Source of the DNA: Atopobiaceae bacterium
GTDB lineage: Bacteria > Actinomycetota > Coriobacteriia > Coriobacteriales > Atopobiaceae
Direction: 5' to 3'
DNA length: 64,000 nt
Assembly (NCBI GenBank): GCA_902834555.1
Contig: CADFJN010000010.1
Coordinates: 51,888-115,887, forward strand
Shown: positions 1 through 9,052 of the stretch, piece by piece
Layout of the letters: each line of letters starts with the position of its first letter
Numbering within the stretch: the stretch's first letter is position 1
Position numbers and translations under genes: made by a program
The notes under the pieces: generated by a model
Database searches by the model: none
The model's input: only the letters and a program-made list of their open reading frames with translations
What the model was told of the DNA's origin: nothing

Positions 1-119
1 GACGCGCCAAGGGAATACGCATGCACCGGGGCCCTGTCTGCTTAAGGAGTTCTTCGCGCAGCGTAACTCCAAAAGCAGACAGGGCCCCGGTGCTTCAGGT
101 ACGTCTCCCCTTGGGCGTC
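1..119. repeat. Nested inverted-repeat element / probable terminator
   Basis: A perfect 21-bp inverted repeat pairs 23-43 with 73-93 (core CCGGGGCCCTGTCTGC). Inside it, GGAGTT (46-51) pairs with AACTCC (65-70). Outside it, GACGC-CCAAGGG at 1-13 pairs imperfectly with CCCTTGGGCGTC at 108-119. The whole segment folds as one long three-tier hairpin starting 2 bp after the stop of the neighbouring minus-strand glycosyltransferase. It could be a terminator for that gene, but the stem is far longer than a normal one, so a palindromic mobile element is also possible. Confidence 0.7.
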
Positions 120-120
120 C

Positions 121-1155
121 CTAGTTGAATTTCACGTGCTTCTGCGCCACGCGATAGCCCCAGAGCGTGATGTCCTTGCCCACGAGGCCAGGCAGGTTGG
201 TCGCAATGCCCACAACCCCGTGGCGCGCGCGACGATACATCTTGGGGTCATAGGCCTTGAGGTCGTCCCAGAGCTTCTTGAGCTGCTCCTCGGCATCGGA
301 CCTGTCGGACTTCTTCGAGAAGACCGAGCAGATCGCCATGATGATCGTGAAGTAGCTCATCATGTACTCGCGGAGCTTGCGCGGCTGAACGTCGTCGTAG
401 AGGTGGTAGGCCTCCCACATGACGCGGGCAACGCGCCAGTAGTGGTCCACGCGGCTCGTGAGCACGGCGTCGTTCACGGACTGGTCCTCACGCCCAATGA
501 AGTAGCGATAGAGGTCCACATCAAGGTAGTAGAGGTTGTGGCACCTGGGGAACGGCACGTAGGCGTAGATGTTGTCCACATAGAACGTGTGAGCCGGCAT
601 CTGGAGGTTGGCTGCGCGCAGCGTCTTGGTGCGGTACGTGAGCGCATGCATAAGCAGGTACTGCGTCTTCTTGAAATGACCAATGTCGCTCCAGGTAAAG
701 ACGCGGCCCACCGGCAACACGTGACGGTAGTCGACCACGTTCTGGGTGCCGTCCTCGACGTGCTCGTACACGTAATTGGTGATCACAAGGTCGACGCTGT
801 CGCCCAGCTCAACAAAGCGGCGGAGCGTGGTGAGAAGGCGCTGGAGAGCCTCTGCGTCAAACCAGTCGTCCGAGTCGATGTTCTTGAAGTACGCACCCTG
901 AGCCGCGCCCACGGCAGCCATCACGGCCTTACCGTGGCCACCGTTCTCCTGATGGACCGCACGGATGATATTGGGATAGCGCTCGGCCCACTCATCGGCC
1001 TTCTGTGGCGTTTCGTCCTTGGTGGAGCCGTCATCCACAATCACAATCTCGACGTCCTCGGCGTAGCCGGACCCCTCGAGGATGGAAGTGATGCATTTGT
1101 CCATGTAGGCCGCCGCGTTGTAGCACGGGATGCCAAAGGTGATGGTCTTCTCCAT
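121..1155 (-). CDS. Family 2 glycosyltransferase
   Basis: A 344-residue protein that transfers a sugar from a nucleotide-sugar donor, probably to a cell-surface glycan. The N-terminal GT-A fold is clear: an opening strand ending in GIPCYN, the nucleotide-binding VDDGS at about residues 40-44, and the metal-binding DSDDW at about 94-98. The remaining 240 residues follow the pattern of bacterial GT2 enzymes of unknown acceptor. No membrane-spanning segment is obvious, so it is probably cytoplasmic or peripheral. It lies just downstream of glf on the same strand, with a terminator-like hairpin in the 112-bp gap. The pairing suggests galactofuranose-containing polysaccharide or glycolipid synthesis. 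The exact sugar is inference. Confidence 0.85.
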   Translation of the reverse strand: MEKTITFGIPCYNAAAYMDKCITSILEGSGYAEDVEIVIVDDGSTKDETPQKADEWAERYPNIIRAVHQENGGHGKAVMAAVGAAQGAYFKNIDSDDWFDAEALQRLLTTLRRFVELGDSVDLVITNYVYEHVEDGTQNVVDYRHVLPVGRVFTWSDIGHFKKTQYLLMHALTYRTKTLRAANLQMPAHTFYVDNIYAYVPFPRCHNLYYLDVDLYRYFIGREDQSVNDAVLTSRVDHYWRVARVMWEAYHLYDDVQPRKLREYMMSYFTIIMAICSVFSKKSDRSDAEEQLKKLWDDLKAYDPKMYRRARHGVVGIATNLPGLVGKDITLWGYRVAQKHVKFN

Positions 1156-1233
1156 GTGTGTCTGCCGTTCTCAGTCGGTGGTGCGTAAAAGAGCTTAAGC
1201 GAGGGAGACGCCCCCCGCCCCGGTAGAAAATGA

Positions 1234-1260
1234 GGGCGGGGAACCTCGTTCTCCCCGCCC
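1234..1260 (-). terminator. Terminator after glf
   Basis: GGGCGGGGA (1234-1242) pairs with TCCCCGCCC (1252-1260), a 9-bp GC stem with a 9-nt loop. On the minus strand it is followed by TCATTTTCT, a short U-rich run. It sits 8 bp after the glf stop codon. A second GC-rich inverted segment (about 1211-1240) overlaps it. Confidence 0.75.
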
Positions 1261-1267
1261 CAGCATA

Positions 1268-2470
1268 CTAGTTGTGTGCCTGGATGAGCTCGTCAGAGAG
1301 GTTGAGTGCCGAGGCAACCACGCCGTCCATGTCGTAGTAGCGGTACTCGGCAAGGCGGCCCACGCAGTGGAAGTTGAGAATGCCGGCCACACGTTCACGA
1401 TAGCGGCGGTAGAGCTCGAGGTTCTCGTCCTCTAGGATGGCGTAGTACGGCGTCTGCCCGCTCTCGGGCACATACGCCTTTGAGTACTCACGCATGATGG
1501 TGGTGCGGCCGGGAGCCACCTGACCGGTCATGTTCTTGAACTCCGTAATGCGCGTGAAGTCCTCGGACGTGGTGTAGTTGACGGTACCCACGGGCTGGAA
1601 CTGGTCCACGGGCAGAGTCTCAAACTGCATGTCCAGCGTGCGGTACGGAAGCGCGCCCAAATCAAGCCCAAAGAGCTCGTCGAGAGGACCGGAGTAGACG
1701 ATCTCTCCACCATAGGGGCGCCCGCACACGAGCACGTTTGAGGTGCCAACCTTGAGGATGTCGCGAACGTCGACACCAAGGAAGACGGAGACGAGGTCGT
1801 GGTTGAGCATGTTCTCGAAGAGCTTGGTGTAGCCCTCGGCAGGCATGCCCTGATACTTGGCCGTGGGGAAGTAGCGGTCATCGTCGCCCACAAAGACGGG
1901 AACACGGCCGGTGATGGAGGGGTCGATCTGGTCGGGCGTCTTGCCCCACTGCTTCATGGTGTAGTGGAGGAAGACATTCTCGTAGACGTAGTCGGCCACC
2001 TCGGAGAGCTCGGGATCGTTCTTCTCGCGCAGCTCCATGATGGGGACCTTCTTGTTCTCGCCGAAGGTCGCCACGAGCTTCTGGTAGAGCGCCTCTCCCC
2101 TCTCGTCACCAAAGGCAAGCTTGAGCGAGGTGTGGTTGAACGGAACCGGCATGAGCGTGCCGTGGATGTTGGCGAGGACCTTGTGCTGGTAGCCCGTCCA
2201 CTCCGTGAAGCGCGAGAGGTACTGGTTCACGCGGTCGTTCATGGTGTGATAGATGTGCGGACCGTACTTGTGCACAAGAATGCCGGCATCATCCACGTAG
2301 TCGTAGGCGTTGCCACCAATATGGTCGCGCCGCTCGATGACGGCGACCTTCATGCCGCACGCCTCGGCAAGGCGACGGGCGCAGACCGCGCCCGCGTAGC
2401 CCGCGCCCACGATGATGGCGTCATATACATCTGGGTTGAAGCCCGCAGGCAAACCGTTTGCGATTCCCAT
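1268..2470 (-). CDS. glf: UDP-galactopyranose mutase
   Basis: A 400-residue flavoenzyme that interconverts UDP-galactopyranose and UDP-galactofuranose, the donor for galactofuranose in surface glycans. The N-terminal FAD-binding Rossmann motif GAGYAGAVCARRLAE is at about residues 21-35, followed by VIERRDHIGGNAYD, the family's conserved flavin loop. Other typical motifs are KYGPHIYHT, the MKQWG region and the late REYSKAY and DENLELYRRY stretches. Length matches the bacterial family. The ATG at 2470 was chosen because the reading frame further upstream encodes a low-complexity, Arg-rich extension unlike the family. It shares a strand with the GT2 gene downstream. Confidence 0.95.
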   Translation of the reverse strand: MGIANGLPAGFNPDVYDAIIVGAGYAGAVCARRLAEACGMKVAVIERRDHIGGNAYDYVDDAGILVHKYGPHIYHTMNDRVNQYLSRFTEWTGYQHKVLANIHGTLMPVPFNHTSLKLAFGDERGEALYQKLVATFGENKKVPIMELREKNDPELSEVADYVYENVFLHYTMKQWGKTPDQIDPSITGRVPVFVGDDDRYFPTAKYQGMPAEGYTKLFENMLNHDLVSVFLGVDVRDILKVGTSNVLVCGRPYGGEIVYSGPLDELFGLDLGALPYRTLDMQFETLPVDQFQPVGTVNYTTSEDFTRITEFKNMTGQVAPGRTTIMREYSKAYVPESGQTPYYAILEDENLELYRRYRERVAGILNFHCVGRLAEYRYYDMDGVVASALNLSDELIQAHN

Positions 2471-2597
2471 GAAAGTCCTTCCCAAGCGCCCCGTGGGGCC
2501 CCGATACCTCGAACCGCGAAGCGCGGCCAAAAAGAATCGAGAGTGTGCGCAGGGCGCAACGCATCTCGATCTGGCTGTTGATTCTAACACTCGCTCC

Positions 2598-2603
2598 TAT
2601 AAT
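2598..2603 (+). promoter_or_regulatory. Putative -10 box for pta
   Basis: A perfect TATAAT hexamer lies 118 bp before the pta start, in the gap between divergent glf and pta. A -35 is weaker: CTGTTG sits 17 bp upstream and TTGATT 14 bp upstream. The rest of the 250-bp gap shows no gene. Confidence 0.5.
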
Positions 2604-2720
2604 GGGTGGTGACCCTTGCGGCCAGCCGGGCACGGTCTCACAATCTACAGGCCAATGCCCGCGAACGGCCCGCACGAGGGGCGCAAACGGCACACCACAA
2701 GACAAGAGGGAGCAGCATCA

Positions 2721-3698
2721 ATGAGTGAGTTTCTTGACCGCATGAAGACCGCCGCCAAGGCCGACAGGAAGAAGATCGTCCTTCCCGAGGGCGAGGATCC
2801 GCGAACCATTGCGGCCGCACGCCAGATTATGGACGAGGGCATCGCCGACCTTGTCATCCTTGGCGACCCTGCCAAGATCGACGTCCCCGGCGTTACTGTG
2901 ATCGACCCGCGCACTGCCGAGAAGCACGACGAGTACGCTGCCGCCTTCGCCGAGCTGCGCAAGAAGAAGGGCGTCACGCTGCCCGAGGCCATGGAGCAGA
3001 TGAACGACGCCACCTACTTTGGCACCATGATGGTCAAGATGGGCGACGCCGACGGCCTAGTCTCCGGCGCATGCCACTCCACCGCCAACACGCTGCGTCC
3101 CGCCCTCCAGATCCTGAAGACCGCCCCCGGCACCAAGCTTGTCTCGGCGTTCTTCATCATGTGCACCAACAAGGCCGAGTACGGCGAGAACGGCACCCTG
3201 CTCTTCGCTGACTGTGGCTTGAACATCAACCCCACGGCCGACGAGCTCTCCGAGATTGCCATCGCCTCCGCGGGCTCCTGGAAGAAGTACATGAGCTCCG
3301 AGCCCAAGGTTGCCATGCTCTCCTTCTCCACCATGGGCTCCGCCAAGGGCGACGTGCCCACCAAGGTCCAGGAGGCAACCGCGCTGGCTCACGAGAAGGC
3401 GCCCGAGCTTGCCGTCGACGGCGACCTGCAGCTTGATGCCGCCCTGGTCCCGAGCGTAGCCGAGCTCAAGGCACCCGGCTCCACCGTTGCCGGTCACGCA
3501 AACGTGCTCGTGTTCCCCGACCTCGAGGCCGGAAACATTGGCTACAAGCTGGTCCAGCGCTTCGCCGGCGCCGAGGCCTACGGCCCGGTGCTTCAGGGCA
3601 TTGCCAAGCCCGTCAACGACCTGTCCCGTGGCTGCTCCGCCGAGGACATCGTGGGCGTCGTTGCCATCACCGCCGTCCAGGCGCAGATGGCAGAGTAG
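2721..3698 (+). CDS. pta: Phosphate acetyltransferase
   Basis: A 325-residue enzyme that converts acetyl-CoA and phosphate to acetyl-phosphate. With acetate kinase (encoded 12 kb away) it yields ATP during fermentation. The sequence carries the class I Pta hallmarks: KKIVLPEGEDPRTI near the N-terminus, DGLVSGACHSTANTLRPALQ in the middle, FADCGLNINPTADELSEIA, and the C-terminal VLVFPDLEAGNIGYKLVQR and GPVLQGIAKPVNDLSRGC. Length matches the short bacterial form with no regulatory extension. The ATG at 2721 follows the good ribosome site AGAGGGAGCAGCATCA. The open frame upstream is not Pta-like. It is monocistronic, with a strong hairpin after the stop. Confidence 0.96.
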   Translation: MSEFLDRMKTAAKADRKKIVLPEGEDPRTIAAARQIMDEGIADLVILGDPAKIDVPGVTVIDPRTAEKHDEYAAAFAELRKKKGVTLPEAMEQMNDATYFGTMMVKMGDADGLVSGACHSTANTLRPALQILKTAPGTKLVSAFFIMCTNKAEYGENGTLLFADCGLNINPTADELSEIAIASAGSWKKYMSSEPKVAMLSFSTMGSAKGDVPTKVQEATALAHEKAPELAVDGDLQLDAALVPSVAELKAPGSTVAGHANVLVFPDLEAGNIGYKLVQRFAGAEAYGPVLQGIAKPVNDLSRGCSAEDIVGVVAITAVQAQMAE

Positions 3699-3750
3699 GA
3701 CCCCCTCCACAACCCGTTGGGGACCAAGTCCCCCGCCCTTCTCGCAAACT

Positions 3751-3806
3751 GCCGCCCCCGCCCTTCAAGCCTTGCGCCCACGCAGGCGAAGAAGGGCGGG
3801 GGCGGC
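3751..3806. terminator. Terminator after pta (bidirectional)
   Basis: A perfect 15-bp inverted repeat: GCCGCCCCCGCCCTT (3751-3765) and AAGGGCGGGGGCGGC (3792-3806), with a 26-nt loop, followed by CTCTTTGTGG. It separates pta from the convergent SGNH-hydrolase remnant and could end transcription from both sides. Confidence 0.75.
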
Positions 3807-3837
3807 CTCTTTGTGGCGCCCACGCTACTGGTTGGGA

Positions 3838-4259
3838 CTACGCGGTTTGGGCGCATTCCACGAACTTCCGATACCTCTCGTACTCGTCGTTCCACGAAGA
3901 GTACGAGGCGTCTTCCCCGTGGTCTAGCAATCCGTATCTGGACGATAGGAGCCCCCAACGTAGCCGGAGACCTTGACGGCTCCTCTGCAGTTGAGATGGT
4001 CTCCCCTGTCGCGAGTGTCAGCGCTCCAGTCGATGGCGACCTTGTCCTTGCCCGTGTTGAGGTCAAAGTAGTCGATGCCAAGGCTCTGTGCGAGCTGTTG
4101 CACCGCGTTGTGCCGGGGCATATTCCAGTTGACAGCACTTGGCGTGCTCACGAGCACGGGGGTGGCACTGGCCTCCTTGCAGAGTGCCACAATCTCCTCC
4201 AGGCACTGTCTGCTCAGCTCGGGCACCTCCTCGACCTTGTTGGTGGGTCCCGGGCACAC
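3838..4259 (-). pseudogene. SGNH/GDSL hydrolase remnant (C-terminal part)
   Basis: The first frame (4259 down to 3924) encodes the C-terminal part of an SGNH/GDSL hydrolase of the kind found beside acyltransferases for cell-wall glycans. It has LGIDYFDLNTGKD and then RGDHLNCRGAVKVSGYVG, which fits the family's catalytic Asp/His block (D..HLN..GA..VS). That frame stops early. A shift near 3925-3945 continues the family pattern as DHGEDASYSSWNDEYERY and ends at a stop at 3838. No N-terminal GDS block is visible upstream, where the sequence runs into the decayed kinase gene. I read it as a truncated, frameshifted relic. Confidence 0.7.
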
Positions 4260-4319
4260 ATATGAAGGTACGGCGCAAACCTATGTCACTCCTAAGCGCG
4301 ACCTAAAGGTTCCCTTAGG

Positions 4320-5892
4320 TTAGGCATGACCTGTGGCCAGGGGGAGCTCAATGCAGATCTCGACTTTGAACGGAGGAGCGGGTTTGTCCACGAGACGGAT
4401 GGCCCCTCCCTGGAGCTCAACGTATCTCCTGGCTATTGCCAAGCCAAGGCCGCTGCCATGCTCTGGGTTGCGAGCGCCGTCGCCTGTGACGAAGGGCTCG
4501 AATATCGTCTCCCTGATATCCTCGGGTATGGAATTGCCCGTGTTTGAGACGGAAAGCCTGGCGCTCCGGCGAGTCCTCGAGCACACGACACGCACGACAG
4601 TGCCGCGGGGGTTGTGCTTCAGGGCGTTGTCGATGAGGTTATCCGCCGCCTTGGTGAGAAGTCGCTCGTCTGCCAGAGCAATAATCGGGGCATCGGGAAT
4701 CTCCACGTCAATCTGTCACCCGAAGAACTCGGCGTCGTCCTGCCTGCCGATAACGCAGAGCCGAGTGAGCTCGCACACGTCAACGGGGCGGTTGCACACC
4801 TCGAAGTCGGGATGCTCCGTCTTCGCGTACTCGAAAAGCGTCTCGGTCAAACCAGAAGCGACCTTCGCCTTCTTGGCGATTGCCTCGAGGCATCCTTGCT
4901 CCTCGTCCTTCGCCACCTTCCCGTCGAGCAGTGCTGTGGCGTAGCCGAGAATGACCGTCAGGGGTGTCCTGAGGTCGTGGGACACGTCGGCTATGGTGCG
5001 CTGCTTGTCTCGGCGTTCCTCCTCGAGCTCGTCCATGATCTCGACGAAGTGCCCGAACGTTGGTCTCAGCTCGTTGGGGATCTTGTCGGAATCTGTCCGG
5101 ACGTCCCCTGAACGTAGACGCGCGGCGATGGCGTTATCCAGTGGTCTCACCCCATTCTGGATGACGCGCGAAATGCAGTAGGCGGCGGCGATTGTCGCGG
5201 CAATGGCGAAGGGCACGGCAGCAAGCCACAGGGACCTCGCCCTAACGGCAAGCTCGTTCACGCTCGTCTCGTTGTAGCTGGGGGAAACGAGCACGAGCGT
5301 CCTGGCCTGCCCTTTGAGTTGCTGTACTCGTACTTGTCAATCAGCATGTCCGTGCCGTAGTTGCCCTGAAGGAGGGAAGATCGCGCGGGGAGAGACGCTT
5401 CCTTCCTGGGAATAGCGACCCGGAGACAATCGTGCCGTCGTCGTCGCAGAGACAGGTCCCGAGGACCGCCTTCGACTTCCCGTCATCGGAGTTCTTGCAG
5501 AGGGAGACCTCGTACCATGTCGAGCCAGACTCGTCGGTGCGAAGAAGGACCTCGTAGAACCAATCGTTGCCAGAAGCAATGAGGTCGAGGTCATCGGGGC
5601 TTATCTCCTCGGCGATTTCCGCGCTTGACGAGTACAGCCTGTTCCCCTCGCTGTCGAAGACGATGATCTGGCTTGGGGCGGAAAGCGCTGCGGCGACCCG
5701 CGAGAATTCATCCTGTTGCAGCTCGGAGGAATGCTCCTCGACCGTCTCGATGCTGAGGTAGAGACTCGCGATCATGTTGTCCACAACGGTGAAGAGCACC
5801 ACGAGTACAAGTGCGTAGACGGCAACGACGGAAAGGCAACGTGGGGCGATGCCGTTGAGCGGATTGCGCCTGGGAGAAGAGGCGGTACTCAT
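4320..5892 (-). pseudogene. Sensor histidine kinase, disrupted
   Basis: Relic of a membrane sensor kinase for the adjacent regulator. Reading from 5892 there is an N-terminal membrane segment (VVAVYALVLVVLFTVV), an extracytoplasmic sensor region and a second membrane segment (LWLAAVPFAIAATIAAAYCI). The H-box DVSHDLRTPLTVILGYATAL follows, then N-box DNLIDNALKHN and G-box EHGSGLGLAIA. The frame changes at about 5380 and again at about 5322. An in-frame TGA (4716-4718) splits the dimerisation and ATPase parts, between EFFG and QIDVEIPDAP. With three lesions it is almost certainly non-functional. Its start overlaps the regulator's stop as ATGA, showing the former operon. Confidence 0.85.
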
Positions 5893-6638
5893 CTTTGCAC
5901 CAGCTTGTACCCAAGCCCCCTCACCGTGACAATGTAGGCGGGTTTTGCTGGGTCATCCTCGATCTTGACTCTGATGTTCGAGATGTGCACCATGACGCTC
6001 TCGGAGCTCACCTCGGTCGAGATGCCAGATGCGGCCTCGTAGAGTTGAGCCTTGGTGAAGATTCTTCCCGGTGCGGACATCAGTCTCATGACGATCTTGA
6101 TCTCGGAGACGGTAAGGGGCACGACCCTTCCGCGCTTGCGCAAGACAAGGGCCTCCCTGTCGAGTTCTAGGTCGCCACAGGAGAGAATGCCGGGTGACGT
6201 GGAGGGTTCATCCTCGGATCGCAGGCTTGCAGACAAGCCGTTCCTGTACCTTCTCAGCACCGCCCTGACATATGCCAGCACCTCGGAGGGGTCAAACGGC
6301 TTGGTGATGTAGTCGTCCGCGCCCAGGTCGAGGCCAAGTGCCTTGTCGGCAGGGTTGCCTCGCGCAGAGACCACGATGATGGGGACGTCAGCCATCGCTC
6401 TGGCAGACGAAATGAACTCGAACCCGTTGACGTTGGGCATCATGAGGTCGACCAGGGAAAGGTCAACGCGCTCACGGCCGAGTGCCTCAAGACCCTCGAC
6501 CCCATCTGAGGCCGAGAGCACCACGTAGCCGCTCCCCGCGAGGTAGAGTCTGAGAATCTCGACGATGTCCGGATCATCCTCGACGATAAGGACAATGGCA
6601 GAGGACTCGTCACTCTACGATAAAGCACGGTCGCGCAT
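5889..6638 (-). pseudogene. OmpR-type response regulator with early in-frame stop
   Basis: A receiver domain (IVLIVEDDPDIVEILRLYL, phospho-acceptor Asp in SLVDLMMPNVNG, Lys in DYITKPFDPSE) is followed by a winged-helix DNA-binding domain ending VTVRGLGYKLVQR. The best start is the ATG at 6638, six bases after GGGGAGG. The eighth codon of this frame is TAG (6615-6617), after which the receiver sequence runs on without any ATG, GTG or TTG before the first strand is lost. Translation restarting at the GTG near 6524 would give a receiver without its acidic pocket. Together with the broken kinase this indicates a dying two-component system. A sequencing error at this single codon cannot be excluded. 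Confidence 0.75.
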
Positions 6639-6684
6639 GACGGCCTCCCCGAACGACTTTTGATTCAACTCCTCAAGGATATAT

Positions 6685-6845
6685 CTGCAGGAATGCTCCC
6701 TCCGGTGAGAACGTATCGCCCCGGCTGCGGAAATGCTTCTTCCGGGGAGAAACGGGCGCAGGAGCTGAGGTTTCAGACAGGATTCCGTACGAGATGCGCC
6801 CTCCGGCGTCGAAATGACGCCGGAGGGCACTCGTTGGAGCAACCG
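6685..6845. repeat. Repeat family A cluster with 13-bp hairpin
   Basis: The gap 6639-7001 has no gene. It holds a degenerate copy (about 6731-6786: TTCCGGGGAGAAACGGGCGC, then GGTTTCAGACAGGAT) of a repeat also seen near 12467, 51496 and 63891. Next comes a perfect inverted repeat, GCCCTCCGGCGTC (6798-6810) against GACGCCGGAGGGC (6816-6828). The flanking GGCACTC.T.GGAGCAA is shared with 12497-12513. The hairpin lies downstream of the ABC operon and upstream of the regulator and could act as a terminator. Confidence 0.7.
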
Positions 6846-7001
6846 TTGTCGAAAGAGACGCCTATGGGTTTCACCGAGAGCGTGCGGACACCGAGGACGC
6901 ACGTTCGCGAAAGGCGCGCAAGCAATGATGGTCTCTCAGCTCGTTCGATGGGGCCGGGAGCGCACCGCGGGAACTGCCGGGAAGTCTGCCAAGGCAAAGG
7001 C

Positions 7002-8099
7002 CTACTTGCTGGAGACGACCTCCTTGCCGCTTGTGACCTCATCCCACCTGGCGAGCGTCGCATCGCGGTCGGACCCAAACCTGCTCAGATCCTCAGTCAT
7101 GAGCTGCGATGGGTCAAAGTCAAGATCGAGGCCGTCGATCGTAGGCAGCGCAAGCAGCATCGTTGACTTCTTGTCGATGTCAGCCAGAGCCCGGAGGTTC
7201 TCGTCAGACGAGAAGAGCCACTGGATGAAGAGCTTGGCGTCCTCGGTGTCGTCCGCATTGGCAAAGGCCGCAACCCCATCAGGAATGTAGGGCATGCCCT
7301 CCTCGGGGTAGACGATCTCGAGCGTACCGTCGGCCAGAATGTCATCGAGCGTATTGTCGATGTAGGTGATGCCAACAGCCGCCTCGCCTGCAGCCACGCG
7401 CGTGGAGGGGTCGCTGCCGCGCTTGGTGTAATACGGGATGTTCTCGTTAAGGGCCGTGAGGTACTCCCAGCCCTTGTCCTCTCCCATGGTCTGGAGGATG
7501 GCAGCAACGGCCGCGTAGTTCGTGCCCGAGACCGCAGGCGAGGACATCATGATCTCGCCCTTGTAGTCGGAACTCGCAAGGTCCGCCCAAGACGCTGGCT
7601 TCTCGGCGCCAATCTCGTCAAGGATGTCATTGTTCACGATGAAGCCGACGATGGTGGCACCCTTGGAGAACCAGTAGTTGTCCTCAGACTTGAAGCCTTC
7701 GGCAAACTCGGAGGCACGGTCGAAATCGACCCTCTCGAGAAGGCCGGAGTCAGCCGCGCTCATGAACGAGTCGATTCCGCCTCCAAACCAGAGGTCCGCC
7801 GCTGGCTTGCCCCCCTCGGCCTTGAGCTTGGAGAGAACCTCACCCGAAGACATCGAGATGTACTCGACGGGAGCACCCACCTCGGAGGTGAACTTATCAA
7901 AGAGCGCCTTGTAGCTCTCGCTCGTGCAGAGGACCTTGAGCGTCTTCCCCGAGGTGGACGTAAGCCCCTCGGTTGACGTGTCGGCCTTGTCCGGCTCGGC
8001 GGACTCTCCCCCGTTTCCCTGAGAACAGCCCGCAAGGCCAAGAAGGCCCGCCGCCCCGGCAATGCGAATGAATCCCCTTCTCGAAATGATGTAACTCAC
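7002..8099 (-). CDS. ABC transporter substrate-binding lipoprotein, iron type
   Basis: A 365-residue extracellular binding protein for the ABC transporter encoded just upstream. The N-terminus SRRGFIRIAGAAGLLGLAGCSQG combines a Tat twin-arginine motif (SRRGFIR) with a lipobox (LAGC), so it is probably exported folded and lipid-anchored. The mature part (KTLKVLCTSESYKALFDKFT, later ADLWFGGGIDSFMSA, KPASWADLASSDYKGEIMM and GTNYAAVAAILQ) matches the FbpA/AfuA-like family of ferric-iron and phosphonate/thiamine-type binding proteins. The start is GTG at 8099 after GAGGGAGACAAG, 13 bp from the ATPase stop. Iron is favoured because of a DtxR-like box before the operon. The substrate is inference. 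Confidence 0.85.
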   Translation of the reverse strand: MSYIISRRGFIRIAGAAGLLGLAGCSQGNGGESAEPDKADTSTEGLTSTSGKTLKVLCTSESYKALFDKFTSEVGAPVEYISMSSGEVLSKLKAEGGKPAADLWFGGGIDSFMSAADSGLLERVDFDRASEFAEGFKSEDNYWFSKGATIVGFIVNNDILDEIGAEKPASWADLASSDYKGEIMMSSPAVSGTNYAAVAAILQTMGEDKGWEYLTALNENIPYYTKRGSDPSTRVAAGEAAVGITYIDNTLDDILADGTLEIVYPEEGMPYIPDGVAAFANADDTEDAKLFIQWLFSSDENLRALADIDKKSTMLLALPTIDGLDLDFDPSQLMTEDLSRFGSDRDATLARWDEVTSGKEVVSSK

Positions 8100-8112
8100 C
8101 TTGTCTCCCTCT

Positions 8113-9051
8113 CTATACGTCGATGGTCTGGTCTATGACAAAAGGCACTGTCGCACCCCTTGCGTAGCGTTGGTTTGCAGGAGCGCGAACGTACACGCGC
8201 GATTCCCCCACAAGCAGCTCATAGCGCCAATAGCCGCCAAGGTAGGTGGCATCCCCGACGACGCCCAGGACCCCGCCTTCCTTGCCAAGGGTCACCGCCT
8301 CGTCTCGGAAGAATCGCGTTACACCTGGCACGTCAAGTTCGTTTACGTGGCCGAGAAACCTTGCGCAGTAAAGGTCGGCGGGATGGTCGTATGCCTCGCG
8401 CGGGGTAGCAACTTGGAGGATCTTGCCATTGCGCATGATCGCCAACCTGTCCGCGAAGGACATGGCCTCCTCACGATCGTGTGTGACGAAGACCATCGTC
8501 ACGCCGAACCGACGCTGGATTTGGCGTACCTCCTCGCGCATTCGGATGCGGAGGTTGGCGTCGAGGTTGCTAAACGGCTCGTCGAGAAGAAGCACCTTGG
8601 GCCCCAGAACGAGTGCCCTTGCAAGCGCGACACGCTGTTGTTGGCCACCCGATATGTCCTGGACACGGCTGGACGCGCATTCCGAAAGCCCTACGGCCTC
8701 GAGCATCTCCATCGCCCGTTGCTTGGCCTCGGCGCGCGTTGCGCCAGAAAAACGCACGCCATAGCCAACGTTTTCCACCACGCTCATGTGGGGGAAGAGC
8801 GCGTAGGACTGAAACACCGTTGCCGTTGGACGAATTTCGGGCGACATTCCGGTCACGTCCTGCCCATCGATGACCACCCTGCCGCCATCCGGAGCGAGAA
8901 ACCCCCCAACCAGGCGGAGCGTCGTTGTCTTCCCGCAGCCGGATGCCCCGAGAAGGCACATGACTTCGCCCTTCTCGACGCTGAGACAAAGGTCATCGAT
9001 GACCTCGTGACTCCCAAAGGACTTGGAGAGGTGGGAAAGCTCAAGAAACAT
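8113..9051 (-). CDS. ABC transporter ATP-binding protein, iron type
   Basis: A 312-residue cytoplasmic ATPase powering the uptake system. Walker A is GASGCGKTT at about residues 37-45, the Q-loop lies in FQSYALFPHMSV, the signature is SGGQQQRVALARAL, Walker B is VLLLDEPFSNLD, and the H-loop is VTHDREEA. The last 90 or so residues form a regulatory C-terminal domain as in FbpC/PotA-type ATPases (LLVGESRVYVRAP). The ATG at 9051 falls one base after the permease stop codon (TAGCATG), so translation is probably coupled. The frame extends upstream to 9099 but that part overlaps the permease and lacks family similarity. Confidence 0.93.
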   Translation of the reverse strand: MFLELSHLSKSFGSHEVIDDLCLSVEKGEVMCLLGASGCGKTTTLRLVGGFLAPDGGRVVIDGQDVTGMSPEIRPTATVFQSYALFPHMSVVENVGYGVRFSGATRAEAKQRAMEMLEAVGLSECASSRVQDISGGQQQRVALARALVLGPKVLLLDEPFSNLDANLRIRMREEVRQIQRRFGVTMVFVTHDREEAMSFADRLAIMRNGKILQVATPREAYDHPADLYCARFLGHVNELDVPGVTRFFRDEAVTLGKEGGVLGVVGDATYLGGYWRYELLVGESRVYVRAPANQRYARGATVPFVIDQTIDV

Positions 9052-9052
9052 G

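Noticed and set aside
6524..6613. GTG at 6613 with an early frameshift as the response-regulator start
   Set aside because: The ATG at 6638 is in the receiver frame, has a strong ribosome site, and needs only one nonsense change to explain the break.
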